64,000 nucleotides of DNA from CBDIHP01 sp965279195 (GTDB taxonomy: Bacteria > Planctomycetota > Planctomycetia > Isosphaerales > Isosphaeraceae): assembly GCA_965279195.1 (NCBI GenBank), contig CBDIHP010000042.1:124001-188000 (forward strand). Reading direction: 5' to 3'. This document shows positions 1 through 8,858 of the stretch, one piece after another (the stretch's first letter is position 1; each line of letters begins with the position of its first letter). The notes under the pieces are model-generated. The model searched no databases. It saw only the letters and a list, made by a program, of their open reading frames with translations, and was not told the DNA's origin. Both the position numbers and the translations under genes were made by a program.

Positions 1-104
1 TTCGCGCCGGCGCGAGCGAGCCCTCGCGAGATGCCCAGGCCAATGCCGCCGTTGCCGCCTGTCACGAGGGCGACCTTGCCGGTGAGGTCGAAGGGGTTGG
101 TCAT
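1..104 (-). CDS. SDR family oxidoreductase, N-terminal fragment (gene runs off the window)
   Basis: Only the first 34 codons are inside the window. The reverse strand starts with ATG at 104 and encodes MTNPFDLTGKVALVTGG, followed by NGGIGLGISRGLARAGA. This is the glycine-rich NAD(P)-binding turn TGxxxGIG of classical short-chain dehydrogenases, preceded by the usual beta-strand KVALVTG. The catalytic Tyr-Lys region lies outside, so substrate cannot be inferred. It is divergent from the aminopeptidase at 265, so the 160 bp between them should hold both promoters; no convincing promoter boxes were seen there. Confidence 0.85.
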   Translation of the reverse strand, partial: MTNPFDLTGKVALVTGGNGGIGLGISRGLARAGA

Positions 105-264
105 GGTCGAGGGTCGGGAGGGAGTGGCGGGACGGGGGCACTCGGACGGTTCCTGAGCGTACAGCCGCCCGCCCCGGGGGGCAACCCCGGTTGTCCTCGG
201 CGGCGGATTCGGGGACGATGGCGACCGTCCGTGGAGATTATTCCGATCAAGAAGGGATGATGCG

Positions 265-1380
265 ATGGCCGATTCGCGCTGGGAGACGCTCGCGGAGATT
301 CTGGTGCAGCACTCGACGAGGCTCGGGCCCGACGACCGGCTCCTGATCGAGTGCTTCGACGCCGAGGACACGACCCTGGCCCGGCAAATCGTCCGGAAGG
401 CGACGGCCCGGGGGGCGACGGTCCTGGTCGAGACCAAGGACACGAGGGTGGTCCGCGAGCTGATCCGCCGGGGCAACGCGGCCTCGATGGAACTCTGGGG
501 CCGCGTCGAGAGGGCCCGGATGGAGCAGCTGACCGCCTACATCGCCCTGCGCGGGTCGCGGAACATCAGCGAGATGTTCGACGTCCCATCGGAAAAGATG
601 AACCTCTTCAACGATCACGTCCAGCGCCCGGTGCACTTCGATTGCCGGATCAAGTCGACGAAGTGGTGCGTCCTCCGCCTCCCCGGCCCCGGCATGGCCC
701 AGCAGGCCGGCATGAGCACCGAGGCGTTCGAGGACTTCTACTTCGACGCCTGCTGCGTGGATTATCCCCGGCTGGCGAAGGCCCTCAGGCCGCTGGTCGA
801 TCGCATGAACGCCGCGCGTGATGTTCACATCACGGGGCCGGGGACGGATCTGCGGTTCTCGATCGAAGGCATCCCCGTGATCCCCTGCGCCGGCGAGATG
901 AACATCCCTGACGGCGAGGTCTTCACCGCCCCGGTCCGGGATTCGGTCCAGGGGCACGTCACGTTCAACGCCCCGACCATCTACCAGGGGGCGTCGTTCG
1001 ACGGGATCCGCCTGGAGTTCAAGGACGGCCGGATCGTCAAGGCCGACTGCGCCGGCGGCGACTCCGAGCGGCTGCGCCGGATCTTCGAGAGCGACGAGGG
1101 GGCGTCGTACATCGGCGAGTGGTCGATCGGGTGCAATCCAAGGGTGTTGAAGCCCATGCGCGACATCCTCTTCGATGAGAAGATCGCCGGCAGCTTCCAC
1201 TTCACCCCCGGCAACGCCTACGACGAGGCCGACAACGGCAATCGCTCCAAGATCCACTGGGACCTCGTCCAGATCCAGCGCGAGGACTTCGGCGGCGGCA
1301 CCATCGCGTTCGACGGCGTGCCGATCCGGGTCAACGGCCTGTTCGTCCCCGACGACCTCAAGGCCCTCGACCCCGAGTGA
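265..1380 (+). CDS. M29 family aminopeptidase
   Basis: A 371-residue cytoplasmic metallopeptidase of family M29 (AmpS/AmpT/PepS type), which removes N-terminal residues from peptides using two metal ions. The known metal ligands of the family (two Glu, His, Tyr, then His-x-Asp) can be placed as E211, E285, H312, Y319, H331 and D333. The His-to-Tyr spacing of 7 and the HWD motif match the family exactly. Length is slightly shorter than the usual about 410. The ATG at 265 follows a GAAGGGATG context. It stands alone, with a hairpin terminator right after it. No signal peptide is seen. Confidence 0.9.
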   Translation: MADSRWETLAEILVQHSTRLGPDDRLLIECFDAEDTTLARQIVRKATARGATVLVETKDTRVVRELIRRGNAASMELWGRVERARMEQLTAYIALRGSRNISEMFDVPSEKMNLFNDHVQRPVHFDCRIKSTKWCVLRLPGPGMAQQAGMSTEAFEDFYFDACCVDYPRLAKALRPLVDRMNAARDVHITGPGTDLRFSIEGIPVIPCAGEMNIPDGEVFTAPVRDSVQGHVTFNAPTIYQGASFDGIRLEFKDGRIVKADCAGGDSERLRRIFESDEGASYIGEWSIGCNPRVLKPMRDILFDEKIAGSFHFTPGNAYDEADNGNRSKIHWDLVQIQREDFGGGTIAFDGVPIRVNGLFVPDDLKALDPE

Positions 1381-1414
1381 GGTCCCCATCCGTCTTCGTC
1401 CGCCTCCCCATTCC

Positions 1415-1448
1415 AAGGCCAGTCGCCCCGCCCGGGTCGGCTGGCCTT
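1415..1448 (+). terminator. Rho-independent-like terminator after the M29 aminopeptidase
   Basis: Inverted repeat AAGGCCAG (1415-1422) and CTGGCCTT (1441-1448), extended inward by a few more pairs around a C/G-rich loop, followed by GCCCGTTTTCC. It lies 34 bp after the stop codon. The T tract is short, so termination efficiency is uncertain. Confidence 0.65.
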
Positions 1449-1625
1449 GCCCGTTTTCCGGGAGCCGATTACATTCCTGACTGAATCGGTCGACTCAATC
1501 TCGACTATCATTACTAAAAAGATCGAGTTTTGATCTTGACCAATCCGATCAGATCAGGGAATATTCGTCCCCATTGAGGCGGCGAGGCGTTACCTCGCGA
1601 GTTGAACCCCGCTCTTGAGTGACCC

Positions 1626-2093
1626 ATGGAACGAAGCGAATCGAGCGTCCGGCTGGCGAGTGCGAAGGCCTGGGCGAGGTCGACGGCCTGTCTCGCGCTG
1701 CTGGCGGCCCTCGGTTGCGGCGGCCAGGAGGGGCGGGTCACCGTCTTCCCCGCCGGCGGCAAGGTGACGGTCAACGGCGAGGTGCCCGAAGGGGCGCTCG
1801 TGATCCTCTACCCGGCAAAGTCGACCGGTTCGGAGGAGATTCGGCCCCGGGGTACGGTGAAGGCCGACGGGTCGTTCAAGCTCACCACCTACGAGGCGGA
1901 CGACGGGGCGCCGGCCGGCGACTACGCCGCGACGGTCTCGTGGAACAAGATCATCAAGCGGGGCGGCGACTTCGTCCCCGGGCCGAACCTCGTGCCCGCC
2001 CAGTACGCCTCGAAGGACTCCTCCCCCTGGAAGATCCAGATCAAGGAGGGGTCGAACGACCTGCCCGAACAGTCGATTAGCGGCAAGAAGTGA
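1626..2093 (+). CDS. Small secreted lipoprotein with a carboxypeptidase-regulatory-like fold
   Basis: A 155-residue protein. The N-terminal hydrophobic stretch ends in the lipobox LAALGC at about residue 30-35, so it is probably a lipid-anchored envelope protein. The mature part begins with GKVTVNGEVPEGALVIL and continues with KADGSFKLTTYEADDGAPAGDY. This is the small beta-sandwich seen in many planctomycete lipoproteins annotated as carboxypeptidase-regulatory-like or transthyretin-like. No enzymatic residues are evident. It lies 62 bp upstream of the DUF1559 gene, an arrangement common in planctomycetes, and is probably co-transcribed with it. The upstream 1449-1600 stretch is locally AT-rich and likely holds the promoter. 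Confidence 0.75.
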   Translation: MERSESSVRLASAKAWARSTACLALLAALGCGGQEGRVTVFPAGGKVTVNGEVPEGALVILYPAKSTGSEEIRPRGTVKADGSFKLTTYEADDGAPAGDYAATVSWNKIIKRGGDFVPGPNLVPAQYASKDSSPWKIQIKEGSNDLPEQSISGKK

Positions 2094-2155
2094 TCGGATT
2101 TTCATTTCCCCGGACGTCCATCCGGGGGTGCCCTTACCAGGAGGGGACGAACCCC

Positions 2156-3169
2156 ATGCGCCATCGTCGTCGCGGTTTCACGTTGATCGAGCTTCTGGTC
2201 GTGATCGCCATCATCGCGGTCCTGATCGCCCTGCTCCTGCCCGCCGTACAGAGCGCCCGCGAGGCGGCCCGGCGGATCCAGTGCGTCAACAACCTCAAGC
2301 AGCTCGGCATCGCGCTGCATAACTTCCACGACGTGAACAACCAGCTCCCGTCGAGCGCCCGGCCCGGCGGCGCGACGACCGCCCCGCGCATCGCGGCCCT
2401 GACGTTCATGCTGCCCTACTTCGAGCAGACGAACGTCTTCAACGCCTACAACCAGTCCGTGAACTGGAGCGCGGCGGACAATTCGACCTCGGTGAAGAGC
2501 AAGATCGGCTCGCTGCTCTGCCCGTCGAACGCGGTCGCCGACACCACGCTGGACGGCGACCCCCAGCTGATCCCGGCGGGGCCGTGGGCGCCGAACGTCG
2601 CCGCCCTGACCGACTACTCACCGACGCTCGGCGTGGACCTCCGCCTCGGCTCGACCGGCCTCGGCCTGGTGGGCGCCGCCGGCGACACGACGACCATCGG
2701 CCCGTGGACCGGCCTGCTGCCGAAGAACCAGAAGCCGAAGCTCGCCGAGGCCACCGACGGCCTGTCGAATACCATCGCCTTCGCCGAGTCGGCCGGCCGT
2801 CCGTATGTCGTCCGCAAGGGGGGCCGTACGGTCCAGGGTGGCCTGACCAGCGTCCGCGTCAACGCCGGCGGCTGGTGCCGCCCGGCCAGCGACTTCAGCA
2901 TCGACGGCAGCAGCCTCGACGGCTCGGTCTTCCCCGGCCCCTGCCCCTTGAACTGCACCAACGGCGAGAACATCGGCAGCGCGACCTTCCCGTACCCCTA
3001 CTACGGTTCGGAAGGCACCGGCGAGGCCTTCGGCTTCCACCCTGGCGGGGCCAACTTCCTCTTCGGCGACGGCTCGGTCAAGTTCGTCAAGGAATCGGTC
3101 AACATCCGGATCTTCGCCAGCCTGATCACCCGAGGCGCCGGCGAGGTCATCAGCGCCGATCAGTATTGA
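2156..3169 (+). CDS. DUF1559 domain-containing pilin-like protein
   Basis: A 337-residue protein that starts MRHRRRGFTLIELLVVIA, a type IV pilin/type II pseudopilin prepilin-peptidase site (G before FTLIE) plus a hydrophobic helix. Next comes the planctomycete DUF1559 signature: LLLPAVQSAREAARR, NNLKQLGIALHNFHD, and the C-terminal FHPGGANFLFGDGSVKF (H-x-G-G...DGSV) box. DUF1559 proteins are greatly expanded in planctomycetes and are thought to be surface or secretion-associated; the exact role is unknown. The start at 2156 is chosen because AGGAGGGG lies at 2139-2146. An in-frame ATG at 2090 would add 22 non-pilin residues and overlap the upstream gene. Confidence 0.92.
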   Translation: MRHRRRGFTLIELLVVIAIIAVLIALLLPAVQSAREAARRIQCVNNLKQLGIALHNFHDVNNQLPSSARPGGATTAPRIAALTFMLPYFEQTNVFNAYNQSVNWSAADNSTSVKSKIGSLLCPSNAVADTTLDGDPQLIPAGPWAPNVAALTDYSPTLGVDLRLGSTGLGLVGAAGDTTTIGPWTGLLPKNQKPKLAEATDGLSNTIAFAESAGRPYVVRKGGRTVQGGLTSVRVNAGGWCRPASDFSIDGSSLDGSVFPGPCPLNCTNGENIGSATFPYPYYGSEGTGEAFGFHPGGANFLFGDGSVKFVKESVNIRIFASLITRGAGEVISADQY

Positions 3170-3200
3170 TCGGTCTCGGCTGATTCGGCCGAACGTTTCA

Positions 3201-3232
3201 GGAGGACGGACGCTCCGCGGCGGCCGTCTTCC
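3201..3232 (+). terminator. Terminator after the DUF1559 gene
   Basis: Stem GGAGGACGG (3201-3209) with CCGTCTTCC (3224-3232), including one G-U pair, a 14-nt C/G-rich loop, and TTTCGTTTT directly after. It lies 32 bp past the DUF1559 stop and reads in the right direction. Confidence 0.65.
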
Positions 3233-3333
3233 TTTCGTTTTCGAATGCCCGGGGACTCTCCGGTTCCTCGCAACTCGCCTCGGTGACTGCAGCATCCGGC
3301 GGATCGATGGATCGGACGCGGCGGAAACGAAAG

Positions 3334-3362
3334 AAGGTCCCCCGGCCGGGCCGGAGGACCTT
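3334..3362 (-). terminator. Strong terminator for the TPR gene, probably bidirectional
   Basis: Stem AAGGTCC (3334-3340) with GGACCTT (3356-3362), and the inner part CCGGCCGGGCCGG is itself palindromic. Reading the minus strand, the hairpin is followed by CTTTCGTTT. It lies between convergent genes, 44 bp downstream of the TPR stop. Confidence 0.75.
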
Positions 3363-3405
3363 TCGATAGAGGCGGAACCTCAGGAGCGGCCGGGATCCGC
3401 CGGGC

Positions 3406-4449
3406 TCACTTCTTGTCGGAGCGGAGCGCGGCGGCCTTCTCGGCGACGGCCTTGGCCTCGTCGGCCTTGCCGCCCTTCTTGAGGACGTCGGCGTAGTCGT
3501 CCATGGCGTCGGCGAGTTCCGCGGAGGGGACGCCGGCGGCACCGAGGAGTTCGACCGCCTTCTTGCAGAGGGTGGCGGCCTGCTCGTGCTCGCCCTTGTC
3601 GCAAGTGACGGCACCGAGCTTGGCCAGGGCGCGGGCGGTGTGCGGGTGATCCGTGCCGAGGTCGAGCACGTAGAGGTCGAACGCCTTCTTGAGGATCGGC
3701 TCGGCCTCCTTGGGGTTCCCCTGGAGCTTCTTGAGCCAGCCGAGGGCTTCGAGGCTCGCGGCGACGTCCGGGTGCTCGGCGCCCAGTTCCTTCTCGCGGA
3801 TGGCCAGGGCCTTCTTGAGGGCGGCCTCGGCGTTGTCATACGACTTGGTGTCGATGTAGAGGGCGCCCAGGTTGTGGAGGGTCGGGGCGAGGTCGGAGGC
3901 CTTGCCCTTCTCGCGGATGGCCAGGGCCTTCTTGTACTCGGCCTCGGCCAGTTCGAGCTTGCCGAGGAGGTGGTCGACCGTGGCCAGGTTGTCGAGCGCG
4001 GCGGCCAGCTCGGCCGACTCGGGGCCGGCGGTCTTCGCGAGCAGTTCGGCGGCCTTGGCGTGGAGTTCGCGGGCCTCGGCGAGCTTGCCGGCGGCGTCGA
4101 GGACGCAGGCGAGGGTCTCGGTGGACTCGGCGGCCTCGGCGGAGTCGGCGCCCTTGCCCTTGGTGCGGATGGCCAGCGCGCCCTTGGCGGCTTCCTCGGC
4201 GGCGGCGGCCTTGCCCTCGGCGGACAGGACCAGGGCGAGGTGGTCGAGGGTGGTGGCGAGTTCGGCGGAGTCGGCCTTGGCCTCGGCCTTGGCGGCCTGG
4301 AGGCCCTTATCGGCGGCCTCGATGTCGCCTTCCTTGTAGGACTTCCAGGCGGCGTCGTGCGTCGCCTTCCAGTCGTCGGCCGGGGCGACGGCGGGGAACA
4401 GGCCCGCCGCCAGCGCGGCGATCGCGAGCGTCTTCAGGGAAACGGACAT
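3406..4449 (-). CDS. Secreted tetratricopeptide-repeat protein
   Basis: A 347-residue protein with a clear signal peptide (MSVSLKTLAIAALAAGLFPAVAPA, cleaved about residue 24). The rest is tandem kinesin-light-chain-type TPR units of about 42 residues, with recurring AEAEYKKALAIREK and AEAALKKALAIREKELG helices and HPDVAASLEALG turns. Such domains bind protein partners in the periplasm; the partner cannot be deduced. Ala, Lys and Glu dominate. The ATG at 4449 directly opens the signal peptide. The gene for a small secreted protein lies 75 bp upstream on the same strand and may share its transcript. Confidence 0.85.
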   Translation of the reverse strand: MSVSLKTLAIAALAAGLFPAVAPADDWKATHDAAWKSYKEGDIEAADKGLQAAKAEAKADSAELATTLDHLALVLSAEGKAAAAEEAAKGALAIRTKGKGADSAEAAESTETLACVLDAAGKLAEARELHAKAAELLAKTAGPESAELAAALDNLATVDHLLGKLELAEAEYKKALAIREKGKASDLAPTLHNLGALYIDTKSYDNAEAALKKALAIREKELGAEHPDVAASLEALGWLKKLQGNPKEAEPILKKAFDLYVLDLGTDHPHTARALAKLGAVTCDKGEHEQAATLCKKAVELLGAAGVPSAELADAMDDYADVLKKGGKADEAKAVAEKAAALRSDKK

Positions 4450-4524
4450 GGATGGATGCGCTCCGGGTGCGATGGGTTCGAGGGATGTGGGGACGTGTCG
4501 GGATCACCTTGACCGCAGCGCGGA

Positions 4525-4836
4525 TCAGCGGGCGTTCATCCAGGGGCGGGCGAGCGGGACGCGGTTGCCGGTGGCCCAGTTCCGGGCGCCGGGGCCGACC
4601 GTCCGCGGGCGCGGGGCGGCCTGGGCGCGGTTCTGGTAGTAGCCGAAGCCCTGGGCGCCGTTGCCGTAGGTGAACCGGGGCGCGGCCTGGAGGGCGGCCG
4701 TGGGGACCGCGGCGAGGACGCCGGCCATCGAGACCTGCTCGGCCACCGCGGGGATCAGGGACGCCGGGTCGGGTTGGGCGGCCGCCCCGATGTTCGCGGC
4801 CAGCACGACGGACGTCAGCACGTGGAGCAGATGCAA
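4525..4836 (-). CDS. Small secreted protein of unknown function
   Basis: A 103-residue protein. The best start is TTG at 4836 because the perfect Shine-Dalgarno GAGGAGG sits 4 nt upstream of it. The N-terminus (MHLLHVLTSVVLAANIGAAA) is a signal peptide. The mature part is Ala/Pro/Arg-rich, with a short FTYGNGAQGFGYYQNR aromatic-glycine stretch. No family is recognised. It precedes the TPR gene on the same strand with a 75-bp gap. It could be a small envelope protein specific to this group; the call as a real gene relies on the SD plus signal peptide. Confidence 0.55.
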   Translation of the reverse strand: MHLLHVLTSVVLAANIGAAAQPDPASLIPAVAEQVSMAGVLAAVPTAALQAAPRFTYGNGAQGFGYYQNRAQAAPRPRTVGPGARNWATGNRVPLARPWMNAR

Positions 4837-5145
4837 GGTGCCTCCTCGATCGAAACGGAGAGATGTCTGGGGGCCCCGCGAATGCAGGGGCGTTAGCCGG
4901 CACGGCCTCGGACAGGGAGAGGAGATGTGTCTTTTGGCGAGAATTCATTTCAACCGTTGATTCTATCCAATACAAGACATTGCTATCCGCAGGATCTCGT
5001 GGAACCGAACCTGGTCTTGCCGCCGACCCCGGGCCGAAGTACCCTCTGCCACGCCCGGGGGTGGGATCCCCCCGGCCCCTCCAACTCGATGCGCGACCCT
5101 GACGGCGGGCCCCTGGGCACCCGATCCTGCCTACCGGAGCGTCGC
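4837..5145. promoter_or_regulatory. Divergent intergenic region between the small secreted protein and the porin
   Basis: 309 bp between divergently transcribed genes. The stretch about 4930-4990 is markedly more AT-rich than its surroundings (for example GAATTCATTTCAACC and TTGATTCTATCC), as expected for promoters of both genes. No pair of boxes with standard 17-bp spacing was found. An in-frame extension of the porin frame runs through this region but is not considered coding. Confidence 0.35.
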
Positions 5146-6795
5146 GTGTCGCCTTCATTCCTCAACCGGCCCCTGACGTCGTGCCTGCTCCCCTTCCTGG
5201 GGGGATGGCTCCTCGTCGCCGGTGCGCGGGCCCAGGCACCGGCGCCCGCTCCCAGTCGCCCTCCGACCTCGATCGAGGAGATCGCCGAGCGGCTGCGGTC
5301 GCTGGAGGAGCGCAACCGCCAGCTGGAACGGCAGTTAGAGACCACCCGTCGGGACAGCGAGGCGAAGATCGATCGGCTCGTGAAGCAGGTCGAGGACCTC
5401 TCCCGGACCGCTCCGACCCCCGAGTCGGCCGAGAAGGACGCCGCGGCCCTGGTCGACAATGAACGCCCGGCCGAGTCCGACTCACCCGTCCCCGACTACA
5501 CCGAAGGCCAGTTCGCGACCGACGTTGCGAAGACGATCAAGGCGCCGGCCCCGGCGACCGGCGCGCGGTTCCCGCTGACGGCGACCTTCGGCCCGGGGTT
5601 CCGGTTCGACGACAAGGATGGGGAGTTCCGGTTCCGCGTTCACCTCGAATCCCAGTTCGAGGGCCGGGTCTGGGGCCCCGACGGTCGCATCCCCGCAGGA
5701 GGCGGCGTCGACGGCATCTACCTCCCCAGGCAGCGAATCTTCTTCGACGGCAACATCACGAAGTGGCTGCAATATGAGTTGTCAATCAATCGCGGATTGG
5801 GGAATATCAACATCCTCAACGCCTATGTCAACCTGAAGCTGCGCGATGAGTTCCAGCTCCGCCTCGGCCGGTTCTTCACCCCGCTCCAGTACGACCAGTA
5901 CGCGATCTCGAACTACTGGCTGCCGACCCCCGAGCGGTCGCTGTTCACGACCAACGTCGGGCTCAATCGCCAGTTCGGGCTCAAGGCGTGGGGCTACCTG
6001 TTCGACAACCGCGTGGATTACGCGGCGGGGATCTTCAACGGCTCGCGAAACTCGTTCGAGAACACCAACGGGGCGATGGACTTCGTGGGCTTCCTGAACG
6101 CCCGGCCGTTCCAGGATGCCGAGGGCCTGGAGGTCCTCAAGGACCTGAACATCGGCAGCTCGGTGGCCTACGGCCGGCAGGACCAGTCGCCGTCGCCCGT
6201 CGCCTTCCGGATGGCCGGGGGCTCGCCCGACACGGCCATCCCCGGCCAGGCGACGGTGCCGTTCCTGATCCTCAACCGCGACGTGCTGGAGCAAGGGCAG
6301 AGGCTGGTGGGGTCGGTGCACGCCGCCTACTTCTACAAGAGCCTCTCGGTCATAGGCGAATGGCAGTATGGCTTCGGGACCTACGCACGACCGGGCGTCG
6401 CCCCGTCACGAGTGCCGTATGGCGGCTTCTACGTCTCCGGCGGCTATTTCCTGACCGGCGAGCACATCCAGAGGCGGGCCAGGCTCTACCCGCGACGGCC
6501 CCTGCTGCCGACGTCGAAGGACCAGCAACGCGGCCTGGGCGCCTGGGAAGTCGCCGGCCGGTTCAGCCGACTTGGACTGGGCAACGAGGTCTTCTCCGGA
6601 GGGTTCGCCGACCCCGCGCTCTGGTCCAGTTCGGCCAGCACGACCGAGTTGGGCCTGAACTGGTACTGGAATGAGTACGTCAAGGTGTACATGTTCTGGC
6701 TCCACGGCCGGTTCGGCGACCCGATCGCCGCCCGCGACGGCGGCCGTCTGGATGCGGTGGATATGTTCTGGATGCGGTTTCAGCTTTATTTCTGA
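5146..6795 (+). CDS. Phosphate-selective porin O/P family outer-membrane protein
   Basis: About 549 residues. The start is placed at GTG 5146 (VSPSFLNRPLTSCLLPFLGG), which opens a signal peptide ending near ARAQA and has GGAG at 5136-5139. Residues about 40-90 form a heptad-rich coiled coil (LRSLEERNRQLERQLETT), typical for trimeric planctomycete porins of this type. Then a long beta-barrel follows with aromatic strand ends (RFRVHLESQFEGRVWG, ELSINRGLGNINILNAYV, RLGRFFTPLQYDQYAI), ending in the terminal aromatic MRFQLYF. The barrel matches the Porin_O_P/OprP family. Actual solute, phosphate or otherwise, cannot be told from sequence. It is the gene before the carbonic anhydrase, with a 292-bp gap, and is probably a separate unit. 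Confidence 0.85.
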   Translation: MSPSFLNRPLTSCLLPFLGGWLLVAGARAQAPAPAPSRPPTSIEEIAERLRSLEERNRQLERQLETTRRDSEAKIDRLVKQVEDLSRTAPTPESAEKDAAALVDNERPAESDSPVPDYTEGQFATDVAKTIKAPAPATGARFPLTATFGPGFRFDDKDGEFRFRVHLESQFEGRVWGPDGRIPAGGGVDGIYLPRQRIFFDGNITKWLQYELSINRGLGNINILNAYVNLKLRDEFQLRLGRFFTPLQYDQYAISNYWLPTPERSLFTTNVGLNRQFGLKAWGYLFDNRVDYAAGIFNGSRNSFENTNGAMDFVGFLNARPFQDAEGLEVLKDLNIGSSVAYGRQDQSPSPVAFRMAGGSPDTAIPGQATVPFLILNRDVLEQGQRLVGSVHAAYFYKSLSVIGEWQYGFGTYARPGVAPSRVPYGGFYVSGGYFLTGEHIQRRARLYPRRPLLPTSKDQQRGLGAWEVAGRFSRLGLGNEVFSGGFADPALWSSSASTTELGLNWYWNEYVKVYMFWLHGRFGDPIAARDGGRLDAVDMFWMRFQLYF

Positions 6796-7087
6796 TGCGA
6801 TCCGAATCGTAAAACCGATGGGCCGGGCCGGCGGGGTCCATTGTGACAGCCCGCCGACATGCTCGGTTCGCATGAATGTTTGGCAAAATTCTCGGAGAAC
6901 GGGGCGGTCGGTGCTAGCCGTACGAATCCGAACGCGTTAGATTTACGGCGCACGCGGACGCGGTCAGTGCGAGGCATGTGGCCTCAACAACCACATCATG
7001 CCGGCATCCGTGACATTTCCGCAGGCCAGCACATCTCCTACTGGCCAACCCACTGATCAGGTCGGCCTAGAACCGAAGGTCAGCCTC

Positions 7088-7798
7088 ATGCGACGATCGC
7101 ATCGACTCTCCCGCCGAGACTTCGTCCAGGCGACCGGCGCCGTTGCCGGCCTGGCCCTGGCCGGTTCAATGGGCTCCTCCCCCGCGGAAGCCGCCCCTCC
7201 GACCCCCGACGACGTGCTCGCCTCGCTCCTTGAGGGGAACAAGCGGTTCATGAGCGGGACGACCTCGCTCCTGACCCGTCGCCGCCCCGAGGACTTCGCC
7301 GCGCTGGCCGAGGGCCAGGCGCCCAAGGCGATCATCGTCGCCTGCGCCGACAGCCGCGTCGCCCCGGAACTGGTGTTCGACCAGGGGATCGGCGACCTCT
7401 TCGTCGTCCGGGTCGCGGGCAACATCATCACCGGCACCGGCCCGGTCCTCAAGGGCAGCCTCGAATTCGCCGTGGCGGAACTCGGCGCCCGACTCATCAT
7501 GGTGATTGGGCACTCGGCCTGCGGCGCCGTCAAGGCGGCGATCGCCCACGTCGAGAGCAGCGATGCCCTCCCCGGCTCGATCGGCGGCATCGTCGACGCG
7601 ATCCGCCCGGCCGTGAAGGCCTGCGAGGGCAAGCCGGGCGACAAGCTCGAGAACGTCATCCGCGCCAACGTCGCGAAGTGCGTCGAGACCATCAAGGGCC
7701 TCGACCCGATCCTCTCGAAGTTCGCATCCAAGGGTGAGCTGAAGGTCGTGGGAGCGACCTACGAACTGAAGACCGGGAAGGTCGATGTGTTCGCCTGA
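7088..7798 (+). CDS. Tat-exported beta-carbonic anhydrase
   Basis: A 236-residue beta-class carbonic anhydrase, interconverting CO2 and bicarbonate. The start at ATG 7088 gives a twin-arginine signal SRRDFVQATGAVAGLALAG with a cleavage region around PAEAA, so export to the periplasm by Tat is predicted. Zinc ligands and the catalytic dyad are visible: C86-x-D88-S-R90 and H142-x-x-C145 (CADSR, HSACG), with the fourth feature GNIITG between them. Its stop is 56 bp from the urea transporter start, on the same strand, so it probably begins the urea/urease unit. Urea hydrolysis releases carbamate, hence CO2/bicarbonate, which gives the pairing a rationale. A hairpin lies between the two genes. Confidence 0.92.
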   Translation: MRRSHRLSRRDFVQATGAVAGLALAGSMGSSPAEAAPPTPDDVLASLLEGNKRFMSGTTSLLTRRRPEDFAALAEGQAPKAIIVACADSRVAPELVFDQGIGDLFVVRVAGNIITGTGPVLKGSLEFAVAELGARLIMVIGHSACGAVKAAIAHVESSDALPGSIGGIVDAIRPAVKACEGKPGDKLENVIRANVAKCVETIKGLDPILSKFASKGELKVVGATYELKTGKVDVFA

Positions 7799-7807
7799 AA
7801 ACAGGCC

Positions 7808-7834
7808 CGGCCCCGACGCCGCCCGTCGGGGCCG
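7808..7834 (+). terminator. Hairpin between carbonic anhydrase and urea transporter
   Basis: Perfect 10-bp stem CGGCCCCGAC (7808-7817) with GTCGGGGCCG (7825-7834) and a 7-nt loop, starting 10 bp after the carbonic anhydrase stop. No T tract follows. It may be a partial terminator, a processing or stabilising element that sets the ratio of the first gene to the urease genes, or without function. Confidence 0.45.
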
Positions 7835-7853
7835 CCCCCGGACTCTCCACAAT

Positions 7854-8786
7854 ATGCAAGACAAACTCGCTTCGACCGAGGCCGGCATCCCCCTGCCGAT
7901 TCGTTCCACCCTGCGCGGGATCGGCCAGGTTTTCTTCCAGGCGAACGCGCTGACCGGCATCTGCTTCGCCGTCGGCATCGCAATCAACAATCCGCTGATG
8001 GGCCTGGGCTGCGTCGTCGGCGCGGCCCTCGGCACAGCGACCGCCCTCCTCCTGAAGTTCGACGAAGGCGAGACCCGGGACGGGATCTACGGCTTCAACT
8101 CGACGCTGGTCGGCATCGCGACCTTCTTCTTCTTCGAGCCGGGCGTGTCGAGCATCGGCCTGATGCTCGTCGGCTCGGTGGTCGCGACGATCCTCACGAA
8201 CCTGCTCCGCAAATTCCTGCCGTTCCCGACCTACACCAGCCCTTTCATCGTCACGACCTGGATCCTCTGGGCGATCGGCGCGGGGCTCGGTGCGAAGTGG
8301 GTGGGCCCCGGCGACCCGAACATCGCGGACAGCGTGTTCGTCGCGGTCGCCAACGGCGTCAGCCAGGTCATGTTCCAGGCGAACGTGATCACCGCCATCC
8401 TGTTCGTGGTCGGCATCGCCCTGAGCGACTGGCGGCACGCGACCTGGGTCGTGGTCGCCTCGGCCCTCGGCGTCCTGATCGCCAACTACCACATCACGCC
8501 CGCCCAGAGGGCGCTCGACCCCGAGCGGCTGGTCTCCCGGTTCCTGTCCGAGAACATCAACCTCGGCCTCTACAGCTACAACGCGACCCTCCCGGCGGTG
8601 GCGCTGTTCATCTGGAGACGATCGCTGATCTCGGCCCTGCTGGGCGTCCTGATCTCGGTACCACTCACGGAGCTGGTGCCCAAGATCGGCCTGCCGGCCC
8701 TGACCGCGCCGTTCGTGCTGGCGACCTGGATCGTGCTCACGCTCGGCTGGGTCGACGAGAAATACCTCCGGCCGAAATCGGCCTGA
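7854..8786 (+). CDS. Urea transporter (UT/Yut family)
   Basis: A 310-residue inner-membrane channel for urea. The family's internal duplication is plain. Each half has a QxFFQAN-like opening helix (GQVFFQANALTGICF and SQVMFQANVITAILF), a YxxNxTL segment (YGFNSTLVGIA and YSYNATLPAVA), and the LPxxTxPF signature (FPTYTSPF in the first, LPALTAPF in the second). About ten membrane segments. The start at ATG 7854 is preferred; an in-frame ATG at 7785 would overlap the carbonic anhydrase and add a charged, Pro/Arg-rich leader that does not resemble the family. It lies 72 bp before ureA and supplies substrate to the urease. Confidence 0.93.
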   Translation: MQDKLASTEAGIPLPIRSTLRGIGQVFFQANALTGICFAVGIAINNPLMGLGCVVGAALGTATALLLKFDEGETRDGIYGFNSTLVGIATFFFFEPGVSSIGLMLVGSVVATILTNLLRKFLPFPTYTSPFIVTTWILWAIGAGLGAKWVGPGDPNIADSVFVAVANGVSQVMFQANVITAILFVVGIALSDWRHATWVVVASALGVLIANYHITPAQRALDPERLVSRFLSENINLGLYSYNATLPAVALFIWRRSLISALLGVLISVPLTELVPKIGLPALTAPFVLATWIVLTLGWVDEKYLRPKSA

Positions 8787-8858
8787 TCGCCCAGCCGTCC
8801 CATATCGCCTCCGCCGGCATTCCCCAGAGCCTGCAGCCCCACAGGAGAACATCCAGCG

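Noticed and set aside
247..1416. 389-residue open frame antisense to the M29 aminopeptidase
   Set aside because: Val/Asp/Arg-rich antisense shadow; the plus strand has all M29 metal ligands.
4927..5145. Upstream in-frame start of the porin
   Set aside because: It would run through the AT-rich promoter region; the signal peptide begins at GTG 5146.
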